The notes below the pieces were generated by a model. The model had not been told where the DNA came from. It searched no databases and saw only the letters and a program-made list of their open reading frames with translations. From an uncultured Pseudomonadales bacterium (GTDB lineage Bacteria; Pseudomonadota; Gammaproteobacteria; Pseudomonadales; Azotimanducaceae): 64,000 nucleotides of DNA. Where the stretch lies: the NCBI GenBank assembly GCA_943787425.1, contig CALSMJ010000001.1:682001-746000 (forward strand), in the 5' to 3' direction. The position numbers were made by a program, and so were the translations under genes. Below, piece after piece: positions 54,819 to 63,893 of the stretch. Every line of letters begins with the position of its first letter. The stretch's first letter is position 1.

Positions 54819-55598
54819 TCAGGCATTCTTGATGGTCAGACCGCCATCGGCAGGCAGCGCAACACCGGTGACATAGCGCATCGCGGGCAACACAAGACTT
54901 AAGGTTGCATGGGCGACTTCTTCGGGCTCACCATAGCGCCCGATGGCCGTTCGCCGTTTCGCAAAAATGACTTTATGCTCGGCATTAATCCCATTGGTCA
55001 TCCCTGTATTGATCGGCCCCGGACAAACACAATTTACGGTGATGCCCTCGCGGCCAAATTCAATCGCCATGGACCGGGTCAACCCTATAACCCCCGTTTT
55101 TGCGGCGGTGTAAGGACTGCCGTATTTGGTTGCGCCGAGCCCTTCGGTCGATGCGATGTTTACGACCCGGCCGCCATCCGAGGCTCTAAGATGCGGCAGC
55201 GCAGCTCGAACCATTAACGTCTGTGCCGTGAGCAAGACGCCAACCACCTGATCCCACGCCTGAAGGTAATGATCAGAATCCAAGGGCGCAGGAATCGAGA
55301 TGCCTGCATTATTAATCAGAATATCAATTCCGCCAAAGTGGGCCGCAATGTCCGAAACCGTCGTTTCAATCGCATCTCGATCCAACAGATCAAGCACCCA
55401 GGCTCGACTTACATACCCGGCCTGGCTCAGTTCATCCTGCACGGCGAGCAAACTCGCCTCATTGACATCGATGAGCGCAACCTGCGCGCCTTCATCCGCA
55501 AACAGGTGCGCTGTCGCACGCCCCATACCGCTTCCGGCACCGGTAACAATGGCCACTTTTCCTTCGATTGAACGGCTGAGCTGGCTAAGTCGCGCCAT
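54819..55598 (-). CDS. Short-chain dehydrogenase/reductase
   Basis: A 259-residue classical SDR. The NAD(P) motif is TGAGSGMGRATAHL, catalytic Tyr-Lys in YGSPYTAAKTGVIGL, and family blocks NNAGISI and CPGPINTGM are visible. ATG 55598 has GGAG upstream. The gene is convergent with the AtuA-like gene; an SDR is part of known atu clusters (atuB), so a shared pathway is possible but not shown. Confidence 0.88.
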   Translation of the reverse strand: MARLSQLSRSIEGKVAIVTGAGSGMGRATAHLFADEGAQVALIDVNEASLLAVQDELSQAGYVSRAWVLDLLDRDAIETTVSDIAAHFGGIDILINNAGISIPAPLDSDHYLQAWDQVVGVLLTAQTLMVRAALPHLRASDGGRVVNIASTEGLGATKYGSPYTAAKTGVIGLTRSMAIEFGREGITVNCVCPGPINTGMTNGINAEHKVIFAKRRTAIGRYGEPEEVAHATLSLVLPAMRYVTGVALPADGGLTIKNA

Positions 55599-55716
55599 GA
55601 TTTCTCCAATATTTTTGAACTGCCTTGAGTGTCTCAGAAAGCCTGTGTATTGACCAGAGCGGTCGCGCCCTCGAGGCGACTGCGATACACTCTTTGCTCA
55701 AATAAGAGGCACCGAC

Positions 55717-56214
55717 ATGGCCAGACCAGCAAGACTCGCGCGGATTGATGTGGCAAAGCAAGCAATGAACTTTTCCGCGGCGCATTTTACAATTTTTAGC
55801 GCGACCGAGCGGGAAGACCTCCACGGACACAATTTTCAACTTGCCTGTTCAGTAACCGCGCCGGTTGACGACACAGGGCTAATGTTCGATTACGCCATCA
55901 TTAAAAAGACGATGCGCGCCCTGTGTGATGAAATTGATGAAAAGATGCTGCTGCCGGCACATTCGCCGTTTCTCACAATTACCGAAGACGGCGGTTACAC
56001 GGTCGCGGTGTTCAATGACGAGCGCATTCCTTTTTTACCAAGAGATGTTCTGGTGCTCCCCGTTGCCAACACAACGGTTGAAGAGTTCTCCCATTATTTC
56101 CTTGAGAAGATTCTTCAACTGCCAGAAATTATGGTGCACGGTGTAACCGAGATCACCGTTAAAGTGTCATCCAGCCCAGGACAGGATGGGTGCGCGCAAT
56201 GGAGGGCTAAATGA
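55717..56214 (+). CDS. 6-pyruvoyl-tetrahydropterin synthase-like protein, ExxHGH (PTPS-III) type
   Basis: A 165-residue PTPS/QueD-fold protein. Zinc ligands appear as FSAAHF (His 23) and HGH (36 and 38). Where QueD has CxxxHGH, this protein reads TEREDLHGHNF: no Cys but Glu 33, three residues before HGH, the motif I recall for PTPS-III proteins that replace dihydroneopterin aldolase in folate synthesis. It overlaps an SDR gene and is followed by a YhhQ-like transporter. The reaction is therefore unsure: folate-type lyase or another pterin step. Confidence 0.82.
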   Translation: MARPARLARIDVAKQAMNFSAAHFTIFSATEREDLHGHNFQLACSVTAPVDDTGLMFDYAIIKKTMRALCDEIDEKMLLPAHSPFLTITEDGGYTVAVFNDERIPFLPRDVLVLPVANTTVEEFSHYFLEKILQLPEIMVHGVTEITVKVSSSPGQDGCAQWRAK

Positions 56215-56912
56215 ATACTGTTGTAATTACTGGCGCAAGCAAAGGCATCGGCCGCGCAACCGCGCTCAAATTCCTAGCGGCCGGCTATCAGGTGTTTAAT
56301 CTATCGCGGTCAGCGGCCGCAACCCCAGGTATTACAGACGTTGCGGTTGATCTCGCCAGCGCCGATTTTGAGTCCGTCATCACTGACATGGTGCTTCCCA
56401 GAATAGCGTCTGATGAAAAATTAATTCTAATCCACAATGCCGCAAAGCTAGCCTCTGGATCCCTGCAAGAAACCAGCGGCGAGGCGCTGGCCAATATTTT
56501 GGCGCTCAATGTCACCGCGCCGCAACGACTCAATCAAATGTTTCTGCCCCTGATGTCTGCCGGTAGCGCCATTTTATATGTTGGCTCGACCTTATCTGAA
56601 AAGGCGGTCGCGAATTCATTCACCTACGTCACTAGCAAGCATGCCATGCTTGGCATGATGCGCGCGACCTGCCAAGATCTCGCGGGCTTTAACATTCACA
56701 CTGCCTGCATTTGCCCTGGTTTCACGGATACCGAAATGCTTCGAGCCCACGTTGGCCAGGATCCTGATGTTTTACAAAGTATCGCTGGCGGCAGCGCGTT
56801 CGGTCGACTGATTGAACCGGCAGAGATTGCAGATTTATTATTTTTCTCAGCTGAGAATCCAATTATTAACGGCGCGGTGCTTCACGGCAATTTGGGTCAA
56901 ATAGAATCCTAA
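56211..56912 (+). CDS. Short-chain dehydrogenase/reductase, possible pterin reductase
   Basis: A 233-residue SDR. MNTVVITGASKGIGRATALK is the cofactor motif, IHNAAKLASG the second block, and the Tyr-Lys pair lies in FTYVTSKHAMLGM. It overlaps the PTPS-like gene as ATGA. In animals and some bacteria, an SDR (sepiapterin reductase, FolM) follows PTPS in pterin synthesis, so a pterin substrate is a reasonable guess; sequence alone does not show it. Confidence 0.87.
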   Translation: MNTVVITGASKGIGRATALKFLAAGYQVFNLSRSAAATPGITDVAVDLASADFESVITDMVLPRIASDEKLILIHNAAKLASGSLQETSGEALANILALNVTAPQRLNQMFLPLMSAGSAILYVGSTLSEKAVANSFTYVTSKHAMLGMMRATCQDLAGFNIHTACICPGFTDTEMLRAHVGQDPDVLQSIAGGSAFGRLIEPAEIADLLFFSAENPIINGAVLHGNLGQIES

Positions 56913-56941
56913 TCAACCGCGCCTTCAAGGAGGTTGTCAGC

Positions 56942-57703
56942 ATGCAGCCATCGAAGACCACTTTACTCATTCGGCGAGAACGGGTTTTTCTGATTTTGTC
57001 TGGCATATTCTTATGTGCCATGACCATGCTCAACTTGCTGGGCATCACCCGGTTTATAGAACTTGGACCCTGGACGCTGGCGGTTGGCGTCCTGCCCTAC
57101 CCCATCACTTTTTTATGCACCGACTTGGTCAGCGAGCTTTACGGCAAGCGTCGCGCGAATTTTTTAGTGACCTTTGGACTCTGCCTCAATATTTTTATAT
57201 TGGGCTTCATGTGGTTAGGCAATGCGCTCCCAGCGGCCGCCATCCAAGCACCCTGGCAAACGCTCATGCTCGCGGAACCGGTTGGACTGCCCAATGGTGA
57301 TAGTGTTACCGGCCAGATCGAGCTTTTTAGTTTGCTCTATGCCACCACTTCAGGCGCAGTGCTCGCCTCGATGCTGGCTTATTTTGCGGCGCAGTACTGC
57401 GATGTATTCCTCTTCCATTTTTGGAAGAATTTAACGAAAGGCAAGCATCTATGGTTACGGAACAATGGCAGCACGGTGATTAGTCAGGGTGTCGATTCGT
57501 TCATGGTTGTCGCCGTTACCTTTGGCGCTCAGTTCCTTGCTGGGGCAATGACGCTCACTACCTTATTTAGCCTGATGGCAGGGAACTATTTATTCAAACT
57601 CACGGTCGCCCTGCTCGATACCATTCCCCTCTACATTTGCGTGCATTACTTAAGACCCTATCTTGGTCTGAAGGACGGTGAGGTTGGCTACGAAATCGAT
57701 TGA
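56942..57703 (+). CDS. yhhQ: YhhQ-like queuosine precursor transporter
   Basis: A 253-residue inner-membrane protein with about six helices. The ECF-like block LGPWTLAVGVLPYPITFLCT, DLVSELYGKRRAN and the later NNGSTVISQGVDSFMVV match the family (VUT/YhhQ) known to import the queuosine precursors preQ0 or queuine. AAGGAGG before ATG 56942 is strong. It follows the PTPS-like gene and SDR in the same direction. Confidence 0.87.
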   Translation: MQPSKTTLLIRRERVFLILSGIFLCAMTMLNLLGITRFIELGPWTLAVGVLPYPITFLCTDLVSELYGKRRANFLVTFGLCLNIFILGFMWLGNALPAAAIQAPWQTLMLAEPVGLPNGDSVTGQIELFSLLYATTSGAVLASMLAYFAAQYCDVFLFHFWKNLTKGKHLWLRNNGSTVISQGVDSFMVVAVTFGAQFLAGAMTLTTLFSLMAGNYLFKLTVALLDTIPLYICVHYLRPYLGLKDGEVGYEID

Positions 57704-58313
57704 TAGCGAGGCCATCCTTGCGTTTTGGTTCGACGACGCCGTTTATGAACCTGAATCAATCCCCCGAGCCAAGCAGCGCTGGTATCGCGGTGGCGCAACC
57801 CTTGATCGATACATTGCGACACACTTTAAAACGCAGCACGCCTCGGCCGCGGCTTCAGTCATGAGTGAAGAACTCACTCATCGTGAGATCCTGGCTCGAA
57901 TCATATTGTTTGATCAGTTTTCAAGACACCTCTATCGCGGCACGCCAAAGGCTTTCGCATTCGATCACCTGGCTTTAGCTTATAGCCACCAGTTGTATCG
58001 TTCAGAGGCCGCCTTTGATCTGCAACCGGTGGAACAACTATTTTTGCTACATCCCTACCATCATTCGGAAAACCAAGTTGCGCAACAACTGGGCATTTCA
58101 AAGCTTACAACCCTGACCGGGCAAGTTGCGCCGGGTTGGTTGCCCCTATTTCAGGGGTTCTTGAAGTCCTTTCAAGAGCACGCTTTAATCATCGAACGTT
58201 TCGGGCGCTTCCCGCATCGCAATGACATCCTTAATCGCGTCACGACGCTTGAAGAAAGCCACTACTTAGCACAGCAACCTCAACGTTACGGACAATCACA
58301 TGGCCATCATTAA
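57678..58313 (+). CDS. DUF924 family protein
   Basis: A 211-residue, mostly helical cytosolic protein. Typical blocks are EAILAFWFDDAVYEP, RAKQRWYRGGATLD, ILFDQFSRHLYRGTPKAFAFD and a FGRFPHRNDIL motif at the end. The family's function is not known to me. The frame starts at GTG 57678, overlapping the transporter stop by 26 bases; a TTG at 57684 is an alternative. It ends 14 bases into the next gene. Confidence 0.82.
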   Translation: MRLATKSIDSEAILAFWFDDAVYEPESIPRAKQRWYRGGATLDRYIATHFKTQHASAAASVMSEELTHREILARIILFDQFSRHLYRGTPKAFAFDHLALAYSHQLYRSEAAFDLQPVEQLFLLHPYHHSENQVAQQLGISKLTTLTGQVAPGWLPLFQGFLKSFQEHALIIERFGRFPHRNDILNRVTTLEESHYLAQQPQRYGQSHGHH

Positions 58314-59505
58314 CCAACTCATGTCTTGGACCAGCCATGACGCTGCAACGCTCACTGCCTTTGATGGGGTCATCGATCAATATCTTCGATACAGCACACA
58401 AACCATGTCGACCCTGGAAGGCATTCAAGACCAGGACCCAGATTTTGCTTTGGGTCATTTGTTTCGCGGATACCAATTGAAAATGGCCAGCGATCCGCGC
58501 TTTTTCGAACCCATCGAACAAAGCGTCATCGCGGCTGAGCAAACTGCGGGCAATGCTCGAGAGCGCGCGCACGTCGCCGCCTTAAAAGCATGGCAGCGCA
58601 ATGACACCGACAAGACCAGCACCCTATTGGGCGAGATCTTAGCGACAGACCCAACGGACCTCATCGCGCTCAAGGCCGCCAACCACCTACACTTTTATCG
58701 TGGCGACGCGCCGGCCATGCTCGGCGCCATTCAAGATAGCCTACCCCACTGGCCGCAAGACCATCCTTGGCGAAGTTTTATTATAGGCATGCAGGCCTTT
58801 GGTTTTGAGGAGTGCGGTGACTATGACCAAGCGCTTGGTTGCGGGCACGCGGCGGTTGCAGCCGAGCCCCTTGATATGTGGGCAGCCCATGCGGTCGCGC
58901 ATGTCCATCAAATGCAAGGGGACTTTGAGGCTGGCATTGATTGGATCGACGATTGCCTTCCAAGTTGGGCTCAGACCAACAACTTTTCGAATCATTTGAT
59001 TTGGCACAAAGCACTGATGTTGATCGATTTTGGTCAGGCCGAGCAAGCCTTGACGCTGTTTGACGAAGCCCTTGTTGACTGCTTAAAGGACGACTTTTAT
59101 CTCGACGTCTGCAACGCCGCAAGCCTGCTCTGGCGATTGGAAATGAAGGGCCTAGATCTCGGTGAGCGATGGGAGATGCTCAGACCCTATTATCACCGCG
59201 CCCGGGATCAGGAGCTGGTTTTCGTTGCGCTGCACTATGTTATGGTCGCTGTTAAGAACGGCGATCAGGAAATCATCGAGTCGGCCCTAGACAATCTCAG
59301 CCGCTGGGCGCAGCAGCCGCAGGAGCAGGGGCGGATTTGTCGCGCCGTGGGTTTAGACACGGCCAACGCGCTTGTCGATCTTGCCCAGGGATCCGCGCGA
59401 CGCGGCGTGGATCAGCTTACGAGCCTTGTACCGGAACTACACCAAATTGGCGGTTCGCATGCCCAGCGCGCGCTATTTACCGACTTCATTCACCACTACA
59501 GCTAG
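58300..59505 (+). CDS. TPR protein similar to TTC38
   Basis: A 401-residue all-helical protein with several tetratricopeptide-like repeats (FALGHLFRGYQLKMAS, WAAHAVAHVHQMQGDFEAGI, HLIWHKALMLIDFGQAEQAL). The layout and length resemble the TTC38 family found in animals and many bacteria; enzymatic function is unknown. GGA upstream of ATG 58300 supports the start. The gene is followed by an enoyl-CoA hydratase after 8 bases. Confidence 0.82.
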   Translation: MAIINQLMSWTSHDAATLTAFDGVIDQYLRYSTQTMSTLEGIQDQDPDFALGHLFRGYQLKMASDPRFFEPIEQSVIAAEQTAGNARERAHVAALKAWQRNDTDKTSTLLGEILATDPTDLIALKAANHLHFYRGDAPAMLGAIQDSLPHWPQDHPWRSFIIGMQAFGFEECGDYDQALGCGHAAVAAEPLDMWAAHAVAHVHQMQGDFEAGIDWIDDCLPSWAQTNNFSNHLIWHKALMLIDFGQAEQALTLFDEALVDCLKDDFYLDVCNAASLLWRLEMKGLDLGERWEMLRPYYHRARDQELVFVALHYVMVAVKNGDQEIIESALDNLSRWAQQPQEQGRICRAVGLDTANALVDLAQGSARRGVDQLTSLVPELHQIGGSHAQRALFTDFIHHYS

Positions 59506-59513
59506 GAAACACC

Positions 59514-60368
59514 ATGGATTTTGAACAAATTCTCTATGAAAAAAACGGTCCCGTTTTGACGATTACACTTAATCGTCCAGATAAACTCAACGCCTACACC
59601 GCCTTAATGCAAGCTGAGATCATCAAAGCCCTCGATGCGGCGGATGCCGACGATGAGGTCAGGGCGATTATCTTTACTGGCGCTGGACGCGGCTTCTGTG
59701 CCGGGGCCGACCTTTCCGGCGGTGGTAATACGTTTAATAATGACGCGCCAGGTCGGGATGGCGGCTTAAAACGAGATGGCGGCGGCGTGCTCACCTTACG
59801 CATTTTTGAATCCCTAAAACCCATTATTTCAGCCTGTAACGGCCCCGCTGTCGGCGTTGGCGCCACCATGCAATGTGCTATGGATGTCAGGCTTGCCTCT
59901 GAAAACGCCCGTTACGGTTTCGTGTTTTCGAAGCGCGCCGTCGTGCCGGAAGCCTGCTCCAGCTGGTTCCTGCCTAAGATCGTCGGGATCCAGCAAGCGC
60001 TGGAATGGACCTTTTCCGGTCGGGTCTTCAATGCTGAGGAAGCCTTGCACGGCGGCTTGGTCAGGAGCGTCCACAAGCCTGCAGACTTGCTGCCCGCAGC
60101 CGTTGATCTCGCGCACGAATTCGCGGAGTCAACGTCACCGGTCTCTGTTGCTTTGATCCGACACATGATGTGGAAGATGTTGGGCGCGGATCATCCCATG
60201 CAAGCGCATAAAATTGATTCGCGCGGCATCTATCATCGTGGTAAATCCGCCGATGCCATCGAAGGCGTGGAATCTTTCCTTGAAAAACGACCGCCGGTGT
60301 TTCCAGGAAAAGTCTCAAGCGACATGCCCGAGTACTTTCCCTGGTGGACCGAGCAGACCTTCGAGTAG
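59514..60368 (+). CDS. Enoyl-CoA hydratase/isomerase family protein
   Basis: A 284-residue crotonase-fold enzyme. LNRPDKLNAYTALM, GAGRGFCAGADLSGGG, PIISACNGPAVGVGATMQCA and the catalytic-site KRAVVPEACSSWFLPKIVG are visible. An insert (GGNTFNNDAPGRDGGLKRDG) follows the first block. ATG 59514 has AGGAAAC upstream. It is the fourth such enzyme in the window and ends convergently eight bases from the GST gene. Confidence 0.88.
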   Translation: MDFEQILYEKNGPVLTITLNRPDKLNAYTALMQAEIIKALDAADADDEVRAIIFTGAGRGFCAGADLSGGGNTFNNDAPGRDGGLKRDGGGVLTLRIFESLKPIISACNGPAVGVGATMQCAMDVRLASENARYGFVFSKRAVVPEACSSWFLPKIVGIQQALEWTFSGRVFNAEEALHGGLVRSVHKPADLLPAAVDLAHEFAESTSPVSVALIRHMMWKMLGADHPMQAHKIDSRGIYHRGKSADAIEGVESFLEKRPPVFPGKVSSDMPEYFPWWTEQTFE

Positions 60369-60375
60369 GCCGGCC

Positions 60376-61113
60376 CTACAACAAACCGCCCGTTTCCGGA
60401 GCAGGGCGTGCGCGCTGGTTATAAAGCATCGCCTTGAGCGCCGCGCGCTCGTCATTTGACAGTGCGGCCGGGTCAAAGCGAAGCGTCTCACCAACCGCCA
60501 TACCACGCTGCACTGCTGGGCGCTCTGAGAGCGCCTCGAACCAGCGTTTAAAATATTTAAAGTCGTTTATGTCTTGACCTTGGCCCGCCCAATTGACGCA
60601 CCAGGGATAACAAATCATATCCGCGATCGTGTAGTCATCGCCGCAAAGATAGGGCTGGCGATACAATTGGTTATTCAAAACACCGTAGAACCGGTTCACC
60701 TCATCCGTAAACCGCGTGATGGCATAACTTTGATCGCCCTCGCTTTCACCTAAGCGTCTGAAATGTCCACACTCGCCCGTTTTAGGACCCTGATTGGCCA
60801 TTTGCCACATCACCCATTGGATCACAGCAAACTTGCCTCGGGGGTCCTTCGGCATGAATTGCCCCGTTTTTTCGGCAAGATAGAGCATCATTGCCCCAGA
60901 CTCAAAAACGCTCAGCGGCCCTAAACCATCCTCAGGTGCATGATCAACCAGTGCAGGCATGCGGTTATTGGGATTAATCGCCAAAAAATCATCGGTGAAT
61001 TGATCGCCTTGACCGATATTGCAGGGAATGACTTGGTAGTCGAGCCCGCACTCTTCGAGCTGAATGGTGACCTTCTTGCCGTTTGGCGTTGGCCAATAAT
61101 GCAGATCTAACAT
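60376..61113 (-). CDS. Glutathione S-transferase, YfcG/Ure2p-like
   Basis: A 245-residue GST with a disulfide-bond-reductase-like N-terminus (PTPNGKKVTIQLEECGLDYQVIPC, then NPNNRMPALVDHAPEDGLGPLS and FESGAMMLYLAEKTGQF) and a helical C-terminus containing DYTIADMICYPW. These are YfcG-type features. ATG 61113 follows AGGAGGG. Function likely glutathione-dependent reduction; substrate unknown. Confidence 0.88.
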   Translation of the reverse strand: MLDLHYWPTPNGKKVTIQLEECGLDYQVIPCNIGQGDQFTDDFLAINPNNRMPALVDHAPEDGLGPLSVFESGAMMLYLAEKTGQFMPKDPRGKFAVIQWVMWQMANQGPKTGECGHFRRLGESEGDQSYAITRFTDEVNRFYGVLNNQLYRQPYLCGDDYTIADMICYPWCVNWAGQGQDINDFKYFKRWFEALSERPAVQRGMAVGETLRFDPAALSNDERAALKAMLYNQRARPAPETGGLL

Positions 61114-61203
61114 GCTACCCTCCTGTTTCTGAGCCTTTTAAGTGTCTTATTTGTCCTAAAACAATCCTAATCGATGATGCTATCAATCGCCCTTGCCGTC
61201 GCG

Positions 61204-62571
61204 CTAATCCACAACGGCATCAAACAGGCTTGCCCATAGCCCGGCAGGCTTGCCAAGGCGCGCTTCTTCCGCATCGGCTCGTTCCGCACAAAATTGCATT
61301 GTCCTTGCCCCAATATACCGAAAAGGCTCAATCTCCCAACCTCGGGCGTGATCATTCACCCAGGGCAATTGCGTGATCTCGGTATCTCGATTAAGGACCA
61401 AATCAGACAGCATTCGAGCGGCCAAATTAGAGGCCGCAACACCCTCACCCACATACCCCCCGGCCGCACCGATACCCGTTTTAGCATCAAAGGACACGCA
61501 AGGTCGCCAGTGCCGATTGACACCCAACGGCCCGCCCCAGCCATGGGTTATTTGATAGTCGTTGAGCATCGGGAACAGTTGACGCAGCGTCGCTGCCACC
61601 GCCCGCGGACCAGGATCCTTCAGCGCGATTGTCTGTTTGATTTTCGAACCATAGAAATAACCGGCACGACCGCCAAACGCCAAACGATCATCTTGCGTTC
61701 GCTGCCCATAAATCACCACACGGCGAGGGTCTCCAAAGGTCTCTCGATTGGCAAGTCCAATCTGCTGCCAAACCCCGCCGGGTAGCGGCTCGGTCGCGAC
61801 CATCATCGAGTAAATTGGTAGCACACGGCGCTGCTGACCTTTTATGGACTCTGTGTAGCCTTCGGTCGCCCGCAGAATGGTTTTCGCGCGAAGATCCCCG
61901 CGATCGGTTCTTACAAGGCCCGGCTGGTATTCGCTGACCCGAGTCATGGCGACGCAATCAACACCCCGCGCTGCAAGGGATGTCGCAAGGCCCCGAACCA
62001 GTCGGGCGGGGTGAATTGCCGCGCAGTGCGGCGTAAACAGCGCGCCATAATTATGCTGCATCTGGACCCGCCGCTGAGCCTCAGCTGCCGACAACCAAGC
62101 ATAATCATCTTCTGAAAAACCAATTTCCCGCAGGTGCTGCAGCTCGGTTTGTAACTGCGACACCTGAAACGCTTGCGTCGCGACGGTTAAGTTACCGCCT
62201 TTTTTGAAATGGCAATCAATACCGAGGGTTTCGGTCACCTCACCAATTTCATCTACTGTTGCCTGCATGGCGCGCGCAAGCCTTAACCCTGTGGCTCGGC
62301 TTTCGGGCCGCGCAAGGAGCGCCTCAACCCCATGCGCGGTGCCCATACACCAGCCACCATTGCGGCCGCTGGCGCCAAAACCAAAGGTTTCTGCCTCAAG
62401 CACTGCAATCTTCAATGACGGGTCCAACGCATTTAAATAATGCGCTGTCCATAGACCGGTATAGCCGCCGCCAATAATGGCAACATCGACCGCGGCCGGC
62501 AGCGGCGTCGCCGCGGCCGGCGCATAGGGCGCCTCGAGACTATCGAACCAATAACTACCGTTGTGTGTCAT
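61204..62571 (-). CDS. FAD-dependent amine/D-amino-acid oxidase-like protein
   Basis: A 455-residue flavoprotein of the DAO family. The ADP-binding motif is VDVAIIGGGYTGLWTAHYL, then FGFGASGRNGGWCMG, the hallmark of gamma-glutamylputrescine oxidoreductase and sarcosine-oxidase relatives. C-terminal GIGAAGGYVGEGVAASNLAA binds FAD. Substrate likely an N-methyl or secondary amine, but not determined. It starts at ATG 62571. Confidence 0.88.
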   Translation of the reverse strand: MTHNGSYWFDSLEAPYAPAAATPLPAAVDVAIIGGGYTGLWTAHYLNALDPSLKIAVLEAETFGFGASGRNGGWCMGTAHGVEALLARPESRATGLRLARAMQATVDEIGEVTETLGIDCHFKKGGNLTVATQAFQVSQLQTELQHLREIGFSEDDYAWLSAAEAQRRVQMQHNYGALFTPHCAAIHPARLVRGLATSLAARGVDCVAMTRVSEYQPGLVRTDRGDLRAKTILRATEGYTESIKGQQRRVLPIYSMMVATEPLPGGVWQQIGLANRETFGDPRRVVIYGQRTQDDRLAFGGRAGYFYGSKIKQTIALKDPGPRAVAATLRQLFPMLNDYQITHGWGGPLGVNRHWRPCVSFDAKTGIGAAGGYVGEGVAASNLAARMLSDLVLNRDTEITQLPWVNDHARGWEIEPFRYIGARTMQFCAERADAEEARLGKPAGLWASLFDAVVD

Positions 62572-62651
62572 AGCCCTTTGCCGCCTTCATCGCTTTGTGA
62601 CGCCAGACTCGCAACTTCCGGATATCTTGGTTACCCAAGAAGGCGTGCGGC

Positions 62652-63893
62652 TTATCGCCTGTGCACAATAACCGGCAAATCGGAGTAACCCTTGACGAAG
62701 TTGGAATTCACATAGGTGGGCTCACCCACGACTTCCACCCGCTCAAAACGATTCAATATTTCTTCCCAGAGCACTCGAAGCTGCATCTCAGCCAGACGAT
62801 TGCCCATACAACGATGAATACCAAAGCCAAAGCTCAGCTGTTGGCGCGCTTTCGGCCGATCGATCCAAAAACGATCGGCTTGATCAATCATGCTGCTATC
62901 TCGGTTTCCAGAGACATACCACATCAACACACGATCTCCTTCTGGAATCAATTTGTCACCCAACTGGACGTCCCGGGTCGTGGTGCGCCGCATATAAGCA
63001 AGTGGTGTTTGGTAACGAATGATTTCGGGCACCATATTCGAAATCAGCCCCGGGTTCGCCATGAGTTTTTGGTATTCGTCCGGAAACTGGTTCAAGAAAC
63101 GGACGCCCCCGGAGATCGAGTTTCGCGTCGTGTCATTGCCACCCACAATCAACAAAATTAAGTTCCCAAGATATTCCATTGGCCCCATGTTTTTTGTGGA
63201 CTCGCCGTGCGCTAGCATTGAAACCAAATCCCCAGCCGGCGGCTGATTCACCCGCTGATTCCAAAGCTCGGTGAAATAGCCCAAACATTCGCCTAATTCC
63301 TCACGACGTTGCTCTTCACTGTCAATAATGCCAGAGGCCTCATCTGCGGTTGCAACATCACTCCACCGGGTTAACTTGCGCCGGTCTTCAAACGGAAAAT
63401 CAAAAAGCGTCGCAAGCATTTGTGTTGTTAATTCGATCGACACCAAATCGACCCAATTGAACGTCTCTCCCACAGGCAAGTCGTCTAGAATCTTCTGAAC
63501 GCGAGCTCTGATCGTGCCTTCCATGACCGCAAGATTTCTCGGTGCCACCGCGCCGTTAACCTCTCGACGCTGCTGATCATGCCTTGGCGGATCCATGGCA
63601 ATAAACATCGGCAGGGGGAAGTCTTCTTCTTGATCGGTGACAACGATCGAGCCTTCCGATGAGAAGCGCTCGTGATCCGTATCAACTGCCATAATGTCTT
63701 GATATTTTGTGACATTCCAAACAGTGCCAATCTCTTCGACTTCCTGACGGTAAATAGGCTCTTCTGCGCGCAACCGCTCAAACACTTTGACATGATAATC
63801 ATCGTGGAACAGATCCGGCAGCATCAGATCTAATTCATTCAAAGCTGCTGTATCAGGATCGGGTCTTACCGGCATTTTCACGGCTTCGCTCAT
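62652..63893 (-). CDS. Cytochrome P450
   Basis: A 413-residue heme monooxygenase. The I-helix motif is LIVGGNDTTRNS, the ExxR motif is in EIIRYQTPLAYMRR, and the heme-ligand Cys is in SFGFGIHRCMGNRLAEM. The soluble bacterial form needs a ferredoxin partner, not seen here. It may oxidise terpene, fatty or steroid-like compounds, matching the AtuA-like operon in theme only. ATG 63893 has GGAAAAAAG upstream. Confidence 0.94.
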   Translation of the reverse strand: MSEAVKMPVRPDPDTAALNELDLMLPDLFHDDYHVKVFERLRAEEPIYRQEVEEIGTVWNVTKYQDIMAVDTDHERFSSEGSIVVTDQEEDFPLPMFIAMDPPRHDQQRREVNGAVAPRNLAVMEGTIRARVQKILDDLPVGETFNWVDLVSIELTTQMLATLFDFPFEDRRKLTRWSDVATADEASGIIDSEEQRREELGECLGYFTELWNQRVNQPPAGDLVSMLAHGESTKNMGPMEYLGNLILLIVGGNDTTRNSISGGVRFLNQFPDEYQKLMANPGLISNMVPEIIRYQTPLAYMRRTTTRDVQLGDKLIPEGDRVLMWYVSGNRDSSMIDQADRFWIDRPKARQQLSFGFGIHRCMGNRLAEMQLRVLWEEILNRFERVEVVGEPTYVNSNFVKGYSDLPVIVHRR

